Below are positions 56,301 through 64,000 of a stretch of DNA of 64,000 nucleotides, in pieces. This stretch comes from Bilabrum cf. latius (lineage: Eukaryota; Bigyra: Bicosoecida; Bigyra; Bicosoecida): the NCBI GenBank assembly GCA_965178125.1, contig OZ237766.1, positions 620,001 to 684,000 of the forward strand. Reading direction: 5' to 3'. The stretch's first letter is position 1, and every line of letters starts with the position of its first letter. The translations under genes were made by a program, and so were the position numbers. The notes under the pieces were generated by a model that saw nothing but the letters and a program-made list of their open reading frames with translations, ran no database searches and was not told the DNA's origin.

Positions 56301-59300
56301 CCGACCCGGCGAAATTGTACGAACTTTCGTAAGGTTCGGTGACGAAATTTCGCAAGGTTGGCATTCAACTGTACGTATCTGCTGTAAAATCAAGTATTTG
56401 TTTAAAATAAAACCTCTTTATGTATATTAGTATAGTTATTCAACTATTACAGTAGTATTACCTCCTGAATACAAGCGGTGGGCGAGATTCAAGGTGTGCA
56501 AACATTTGCCTCCGCCACGCAGCTGGTGCTCGATCCCTTGCGGGTCACGAAAGCATGCCACATGAAATGGCAACGATATCTTCAAAACATGTCCCAAAAT
56601 ACACATATAACGAATACTATTATATATATTAGATAATAAATAATTGATATCACTGTATTTGGGTACCTGGGTCCCAAACTGACAGTCTGTACTAGCCCTC
56701 AACTCGACGGCCCCCAATCTCTTAGGTTCGATTTTCAAGTGGCAAATACAAAAATACGTCCTCCGTTTTTTATCCCATACTTAATCCACAAATTAAGTAG
56801 GTAATATAATTGCTATGACAGTCTTGAGCGGCTCCGCAATATTATTCTCTAGCAGAAAATGTGAAGAACGTTGACTCCACCCGACGTTGCTGAGCTCGAC
56901 TCATCGAAAATTGTCCAATCAAAAATTAGAACAATGCTGCCCCTAAAGGTTGTAGTCGGCTCTGTTCTTATAATAATACTTACTAAATATACGATTAGGT
57001 GGTCTAGAGCGAACTTTTAGGCAACTGGAGAAATTTTATCAAGGGAATTTCCAGGTACCCCAACAGCATTGAATCGAAGCTCTATAGGAATAATACAACG
57101 TATTTGCTTCCCACATGCCAAAATTTGATGTTTATATGATCGTTACACACAATGGATTCGCGAGTCTTGTGCTAAACGTTGAAAGTACCCCTAATTGTTT
57201 AATTTTCCTGTCACCATGGCTGAGCGTCCATGTGTCAAGGGTTGGCAGAATGCATCGTGTTGCTCACTAATGCAATGTCTTTTACCCCACATCGCCATCG
57301 ATATAACATGTGTACATGCATATATATACTATGTAGTGGTAACTGAATCAATCATAGCGCATGCATCCAAATATCTGACGAAGCTCGAACCCGTAATAAT
57401 TTCTGAAATATGTCTATGCCAGGCGTACAGAAGTGTTTTTTGGATTGTTTATGATACCCAAGCTATCATATTATACTATTTACACATGTATGTAACACCT
57501 AAAGGTGATAAAGAGTTCATTATGCGCCGATCAGTGACTTTGTATGCTAGCAGCTGCTGCGCCACCAGGCACCCTTTCCATGATTTCGAAGCTATATTGC
57601 GTCTTAATGACCTCATATTTAATCAATATTGTCATATATATATACACTAGTATTGTAGCAAGTATGAACCAATTTGAGTGCAGTGAAAGTATGGACGTGT
57701 GTTCAATGTGCTGTTGGCGAACACATGCTGCATATATGAAGCTTGGGCCAAATCTGTTCGCAATAATAATAGTTCAGCACCTGGTACATACTAATAGATT
57801 AATATATTAGAATAAATGGGCAGCAGATAGTGCTTTCATGAAAATATAAGGAAGTTTTGACTCTAGGAACAGAGTCCCCAAGTTGGTGTCTGACGCTTTC
57901 CAGGCTATGTGGTTCAGTCTACAATTCCATGCTGAATAAGGAGTACTTGGAGCTATGAATACGTGTATACATATTTTGTATTCATATTTATCATAAAGTA
58001 GCTTCAATATTGAGTTTGAGTCTATATTTGGCAAGATATCGAACGTGCACAACGGTCGGTGCACTTGGGCTTGTAGCATGCAAGCTGGTGGGCTAAGCAA
58101 TGACACAGCAGTTCGATTTGCACAAGAGGACGAAGAAGCTGCAATCTTGTTGGTGGATTGTTTATGCACATAATGACCTATCTAGGGCGTAGATCAGCTG
58201 GAATCCCTAATGTTTGAGATGTACTTGACATGACTTGCAGGCTCCACACAAATCCTCGCACCACTTGCCATGGATCAACCATACTGTCGCACTTATCTTC
58301 CACAATACACGACGGAAGCCTTCCATGACAGCCTCACTATAAGTATTATATGCTATACATTGCATGCATGCCTTCATTTAGATAACCCAGCAATGAATGA
58401 AGCTCTACAGGAATTCAACCGCGGGCCTTGGTTGGTCTCTGTCAGAAACTTGATCCGATACTAGGAGTTCGTTTACTGCCTGAAATCATGAAACAGGATT
58501 GTTTCAGCTATTGCTCCCAAAACCTATGTAGATAATACTATAATACATACTATACGTGAGGCCATGTATGTGTTAGTGCTTTACGTGGGCATATTATTGC
58601 GCTCAAAGTTGGCGATGGCGTGGGCCTGTCAGCAACCACTCCAACCTTGTCTTGACTTCCCCGCTCCTTTCTAGCTTGCTCAGTCTAAATTTGCTTACAC
58701 AATCCAATTGGGTATGTATTGTGCCTATGTTAAACGTGGGCGAATGATTCATTTGCAGTCTTCCGTTTATTTTGCTTGGATACGTCAGATTCTTGCTACA
58801 GTTTCTGCAGGCTGCCCTGCACAGCGCAGTTGACTAGAGCAGACATTTAATATTTCATGATGCTGCAGCATTTAAATGCTTGATGGATGAGTACATTAGA
58901 GAATGGCAGCACTCAATCGATGAGGAATATTGTTTTACTTGAACTATGCCGTATTCATGTCAAGGGCAAGAATCGGTCGATTCGCGTGGCAACTTTCCTA
59001 GGCGTATAACTCCACAAATTAACATTCAGACGGTAATTCACGTTGTACCATGCTTTATATACCAATAAACAAAACAATGAGATTAAAATTTAGCAACTTA
59101 GGGTCCTAAATTCGACATTTGAGGAGTGAATTGATGATCAGCACAAGCCACCGCACTCCCGTGAATCTGGTCAGAGAGCCTATTCCAGCAAACTTAGAAA
59201 TGCTTATGCTATATTCAGTAGCCTATACACATTATATATATACAGTAATGTAATAGAGTTTACAATCACTATCATTATTTTTATAGTTTACCTGCAGCGG

Positions 59301-59715
59301 CTGATTCACTGGCAGTCTGGCCAAGGCGCAATTCTGGTGTGAAATTATTTAAGATAACATTTCTCGGCACAACAATATAACTGGCGGGACGTAAATTGAT
59401 ATTTTACTAAAAGATATAGTATAATTACACTGGTAGTTGAATTACTACGCATTAACTATTAGTTCGGCAGAAACAGAGCTTTGAAAAAAACGGGTCATCG
59501 TCAGAGCAAATTTTTTGCTACGCCACACAAAGCATCAATGGAATACTCTAGCGGCTAGCTAGCCGCCCAATACGTAGTTAGTAGACCTACCAAACCATAT
59601 CAATTAACAATTGCTTAATTGGTATTCATTTAGACTTCAAATCTCGACCCGATCCGGAGGGGTACCAATCACCGAAATCCCGGAAGTGCCGAAAGTTGGG
59701 ATTTCGCCGGGTCGG
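56301..59715. mobile_element. non-autonomous TIR DNA transposon, copy 2 (3415 bp)
   Basis: Same length as the copy at 4114-7528, with a constant offset of 52187 at every landmark checked, so there is no net insertion or deletion. It has the same 15-bp perfect inverted ends (56301-56315 and 59701-59715) and a different flanking duplication, CTAG at 56297-56300 and 59716-59719. The different duplication shows an independent insertion, not a segmental duplication. No transposase frame is recognised. Confidence 0.93.
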
Positions 59716-59957
59716 CTAGCTAGCTCCTATATCGTATATTTGGAACAATAAATCTAGGGATACATATCAACACATGTAGTCGTGTGCCACTTTATCCGCG
59801 GATCCAGTTTTTGGGTAACCCGTATTATAGATTTGGAAAGGTACAAAGACTCTCGGAGGGCAAGACCGAATATACGCGGGTGCACCAGCAATATAGATCT
59901 AGAGCTAGTGCATGCAGGATGGTTCAATCATGGATGCGAGACTTTTGCTTTACAATG
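59716..59957. other. 3' spacer next to NOC1-like gene
   Basis: 242 bp between the transposon and the stop codon of the NOC1-like gene; no gene seen. It likely holds the 3'UTR of that gene. Confidence 0.5.
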
Positions 59958-62900
59958 TCATTCCTGCTTGAACTTCTCCATGGCCTCCTCGGCATCCATG
60001 AACACGGCCAGTCCACCCCTACCGCCCTTGCTCTTGGCCCCTCCATCCCCGTCCCCCTCGCTCATCGCAGCCGCCAGCGCGAACTCAATCCCGTCCTCAT
60101 CCTCGTCCCCTTCATTCTCGCCAGCATCATCCCCACCAGCCCCTGCCCCCGCCCCTCCCCCGAGATCCACTCCCATGGCCCTCGCCAGCGCCTCGTCCTC
60201 CTCCGAATCGAAATCGTCTTCCCCGTCCTCGGCCCCAGCACCGCCGCCGCTCTCCAGCAGCAACTCCTGCGCCAGCCTGTCCGCAAAGGCCTCTTCATCT
60301 TCGCTCTCGTCCCCGCCGTCACCCTCCCGCGCCTCTGCCCCCGCCCCCGCATCCCGCTGCGCCGCCAGACCGCCATACCTCCGGAGGAACGCCTCCTCGC
60401 CCTCCAGGAAAGCGCCGCTGTTCCCCCGGCGCAGGGCGCCCGGCTGGGTCACGCTCGAACCGCGCACCTTGGCCCCCTGGTGACCCGCGATCAGCTGATC
60501 CACCGCCCGGCTGCCCTTGCCCTGCGCCTCCCTGTACGCAGCCGCGACGAGCGCCTCCTCGCCCAGCTCCCCGCCATCGTGCAGTGCACCCATACCATCC
60601 GCGCCGCCGCCCGCCTGCATCCCGGCACCACGCACTCCCGTGGCCGCCTCTTTCTTTGGGTTCCGCCGGACCATCTTATCCAGGAAGGAGACCAACGAGA
60701 AATCGGCCAGCGGGTCGCCTGCGTACTGAGACCCGGCCCCGGGCCTGTCAAGTAGCTCCAGGGCGAAGTGCCTCACCGATGGGTGGTAGTGCTGGGCCAG
60801 GGAACACAACTCCCAGAGACAAGTCATCTCTGCCCCTGCGAACAGTGGGTCGCCCTTCAACGGGTCGTATTCTGCCTGCTGGGGCTGCTGCTGCTGCTGC
60901 TGCTGGGGCTGGGAGGGCTTGGCTCTGGCGGGCGCACTCGCCTCTGCTGCCCCCTGCTTGTCACCGCTGTCGCTGTCGCTACTGGAATCGGATCCGGAGT
61001 CGGATCCGGAGCCGGATCCGGAGTCTGAGCTGGACTCGGAATCGCTCCCGCTCCCCACCACTGCATCAGCGATCGCGAGAGCCTTAGCCTTCTCTTGTTC
61101 CCTCGATTGTTTCTCGTCCTCCTCATCCTTACCTGATGTTGCCATGAAGCCGGCAGCCGCCGCGGCAGCTCCCCCTCGCACCACAACTTCTTCCTCCTCC
61201 TCCTCCTCCTCTTCACCTGCTCCGTCCTGCATGTTTCCACTGCCGTCAGCATCACCATCGGCGCCGTCATCCGCCATGGGCACGGGACCGGAAGGGGCGG
61301 CGGCCGCGGCATCTGTACCAGATTCGGCAGATGCGCCCTCACTCGTCACACCGTCCTCAGAGACAGCAGCCCCGGCCCCCTGCGCCTGCGTGATGCCAGC
61401 GGCCAGCGCCGGCTTGGTTGCAACCGCCTTGGACACGAGGAACACGCAGGCGGCGGCCAGCGGTGCGGGCGCCCCGAGGGCCACCTGAAGCACCCGCTTG
61501 AGGAAGGCCCTCGCGCGATTCGGCTCCGGATCCGTGACCACCACCCGGAAGACGAGTGTGAGTAGCATGGCGTGCTTGCTGGATCTCTCGGGCATCGAGT
61601 CGGGCCTCAGTTTGGTGTAGAGGGCGGCGTACACCCGCCGGGGGGCATCCCCCCCGTCCCCGTCCTCGCCCTCTCCTCCCTCACTCGTCACACCAGTCTT
61701 GCGCTCGGCCCCCACGCCCGCCCTGACGAGTGCGAAGAGCAGGTGCAGCGCCGACACCGCCGTGCCCAGGGGTGCCTCCTTGCTCAACGAGATGAGCCGT
61801 TCCATGCGCCGCCCCAGGTCCTCGAGCGCGACGGGGGCCTCGAAGGGGGCACCGCCGTGCAGTGCACCCGGACCAGCCCCGGCACCAGCGGGCGCCTGGG
61901 CCTAAACCTCCCCCCTCAACAGGGGCAGCGCGAAGGGGAGCGCACGGTTGATGCCCGAAAGCAGGGTCTGCACCAGTTTGACCACCGGCCCCTCCTGCTG
62001 GTCCTGACCCAACGATCCGAGCAATCGGGCGGGCCGAGCCCCGGCCTTGCCCCTGGCCCCCGGCGCGTTGCGGCCGAACCGACTCCTCTGCTTGCGCTTG
62101 CCGCCGCTCGCGTGACCACCGGCGCCGCGCGACCTGCCGTGCCTGCCTCCTTCCCCATCGCCCCCCTCTCGCTCTCCCTCTTGCTCGCTGGCATCCTCAT
62201 CCTCATCCTCATCACCATCATCACCGGCATTCTGCTGCTTGCTCCCCGCACCGCCAGCCGTCCACCGCTTGCCCCCCGCACCCGCCCCCCCTCGCGCTGC
62301 ACCACCGTCCACGCCACCGCCCTCGCTTGTTCCCTCGGGCCCCAGCACGTCATCGAACAGCTGGAGGTATGCCCCCACCAGCTGTGCCGCCAGCGAGGGC
62401 TCCGATCTCCTCAGTGGCACCTGAGACAGGAAAGCAACGGCGTAGTATCGCGCCCTCACGCGGCGCACCGCCAGACTCTCCTGTGGTCTGCCGCCACTGC
62501 CGCCCCCGCGCCCCCCACCTCTACCCCTGCCCCTACCCCTACCTCTTCCCCTTCCTCTCCCCCTTCCTCTGCCCCCCGCTTCTCTCCTCCTCTCCATCTC
62601 CTCCGCCACCATCCTCCCCTCATTGGCAGCCAGCCGAGCCAGCACCTGCCTCGTCTCCCTCACCACCACGGCGGCCATGGCCGGGTGCTTCTCCAGGAGC
62701 CTCAAGAGGTGCTGCACCGCCCTCGAGGCGACCTTCCTGTCCTGGTCTCCGAGCCGATCCGCGAGCAGGGCCAGCAGGGGAGCCTCCCCCTCCGGTCTCT
62801 CCAGGATTAGGTCCAGAGCGGCCGACATGGCCCGCTCCCGGGCCCACGCCAAGGGGTCCTTGGACGCCGACTGGAGGGAGTCGATGAGGGCGGCGAACCT

Positions 62901-63986
62901 TCGCTTGAGTTCTTCCTCGAACACCCACAGGGCGAGATGCTGCGGGGTCACTCCGTCCCCGTCCAGCGGCCTCTCGTCAAGCCGGAACAGCCGCCTGTGG
63001 GGAGGCAGCAAGAAGCCCCCGAAGACCTCCCGTGCCACTTCTGCCGCCCTCGATGCATCTCTCCTGGCCGGCACTCGGGCCATGGTCAGCAGCTCGTCCT
63101 GCAGTCCAGTGGTTTGCACGGGGGCTCCCTGCACCAGGGCCTGGATGGCACCCAGCCGATCCGTGGCTGTTCCCTCGCCCAGCATGCGCCTGGTCAGTCG
63201 CTCGTCAGCTGACCCCGGGCTCGTCTCCCAAGCCCTGCCCTCTGCCTGCAGCATCAATCGACCGGCCTCCCGGCACTTGGCCACAAGCTCAAGCGTGCGA
63301 CGGACCTCGGCGGGGCGCGGAGGACGCTTGCGCTTTCCCGCGCCCGCGCGGGATCCAGACCCGCTGCCGGCCTCCTCCTCCTCCTTTTTCTTTTTGTCGG
63401 CCGCCTCAAGCGCCCTGGCCCGGAAGGTCTCCGCCTTTCCAGTCTCTCCCTGGGCCAGCAGCTTCCTAAGCTTGCGCTTCTGCGTCTTGGTTAGCTTGGA
63501 TTCGGCAGAGGCGCCGGCGGATTCCTCTTCACCTGCAGCGGCGCCTGCTGCACCTGCTCCCCCCTTAGCTGATTTCCGGCTGGCGCTCCGGGCCCGCTTG
63601 CGCTCTGCGATGGCGTTTTCAATGGATCGCACCGGGTCTCCGTCGATGCTGGCAAGAGAGGCCTCCGCCTCGAACCAAGTCTCCCCGGCGGATTTGGCTA
63701 GTTTGCCGTCGCTGGCACTGGCGGCTTCTTGGCAGGCAGACAAGAGGGCTTCCACGGCTTCTACGTTGCGAATCGTGTGCCGCTGCGTTGCAGGAGATGC
63801 AGACGACCACTCTGGCTCGGGCGCTGCCGGTGCCTCGCCGCCAAAGGGCTGGGACGGTTGGGACTAGTAGCCGCCGGATGCTCCGTACCCAGACTGGGGC
63901 CCAGCCGGGCGATCCCGGCCGCCTCCTCCAAACTTGCTATCACGAGTGCCACGGTACGAATCTGTTCGAGGAGCTTTGCCTCGCAT
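59958..63986 (-). CDS. NOC1/MAK21/CEBPZ ribosome-biogenesis factor
   Basis: A 1342-aa intronless frame from ATG 63986 to TGA 59958, with TAGs at 63864 (GGYQSQPSQPFGG) and 61902 read as Gln. The N-terminus is Gly/Arg-rich, then basic coiled segments (KLTKTQKRKLRKLLAQGETG). Helical repeats follow (LVAKCREAGRLMLQAE, LVFEEELKRRFAALIDSLQ-like segments), crossing the second TAG into LGTAVSALHLLFALVRAG. The family's CBF-domain signature is clear at about 1039-1110: YDPLKGDPLFAGAEMTCLWE, HYHPSVRHFALELLDRP, YAGDPLADFSLVSFLDK, RRNPKK. The tail is acidic (SEDEEAFADRLAQE) and ends AVFMDAEEAMEKFKQE, as in MAK21. NOC1 works with NOC2 in the nucleolus in 60S pre-ribosome maturation and export. Two VTSEG segments and ALHDGG/ALHGG segments come from the dispersed oligonucleotides. 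Confidence 0.94.
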
Positions 63987-64000
63987 AAGCTTGGTCGGCT

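Overview
This is nuclear DNA from a flagellate or ciliate-grade eukaryote with compact, very GC-rich genes, few short GT-AG introns, and proteins swollen by Gly/Ala/Ser/Glu-rich disordered stretches. ARL6/BBS3 and a kinesin-2 motor indicate a cilium. Bacterial and organellar origin are excluded by the introns and by the gene content (NUP50-like nucleoporin, kinesin, TBC domain, NOC1). The lineage cannot be named from sequence alone.

The main result is a non-standard genetic code. In the standard code most genes here look shattered by TAG codons. Every one of these frames continues in phase across the TAGs. Where the position is conserved in the family, TAG sits where Gln is invariant: the kinesin P-loop (YG-Q-TGxGKT) and the catalytic glutamine finger of the TBC domain (GYT-Q-GMN). 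About 50 in-frame TAGs were located, against no internal TGA or TAA. TGA is the stop of nearly every gene and TAA ends at most two. All CDS coordinates below therefore read UAG as Gln.

Layout. 1-1256: 3' part of an RGG-repeat/Nudix-like gene. 1257-4113: no convincing gene; it holds a 200-N gap flanked by two near-identical copies of one sequence, probably an assembly artefact. 4114-7528: AT-rich terminal-inverted-repeat transposon. 7778-16712 (-): giant RCC1-TBC protein. 16927-20571 (-): unknown protein. 20879-21749 (+): ARL6. 21909-25727 (-): kinesin-2. 26143-27711 (+): GNAT acyltransferase. 27865-29227 (-) and 29445-33773 (-): unknown proteins. 34268-36247 (+): bifunctional ATIC/PurH. 36714-38417 (+): TMEM53/DUF829 protein. 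38519-41332 (-): NUP50-like nucleoporin. 41617-54737: tandem array of eight ~1.64-kb units, each with a three-exon ankyrin-like gene (-) and, on the other strand, the promoter and signal-peptide start of a neighbouring gene. 54648-56105 (+): the intact version of that gene, a predicted secreted protein. 56301-59715: second copy of the same transposon, colinear without net length change. 59958-63986 (-): NOC1/MAK21/CEBPZ ribosome-biogenesis factor.

Genes often sit in divergent pairs sharing 0.14-0.5 kb of upstream DNA (unknown/ARL6, kinesin/GNAT, unknown/ATIC, ankyrin gene/secreted protein). Short oligonucleotides (GTGTGACGAGTG, CCAGGGAACA, a GTGCA-type near-palindrome) recur throughout genes and spacers and are unexplained; several genes use the TGA inside GTGTGACGAGTG as their stop.
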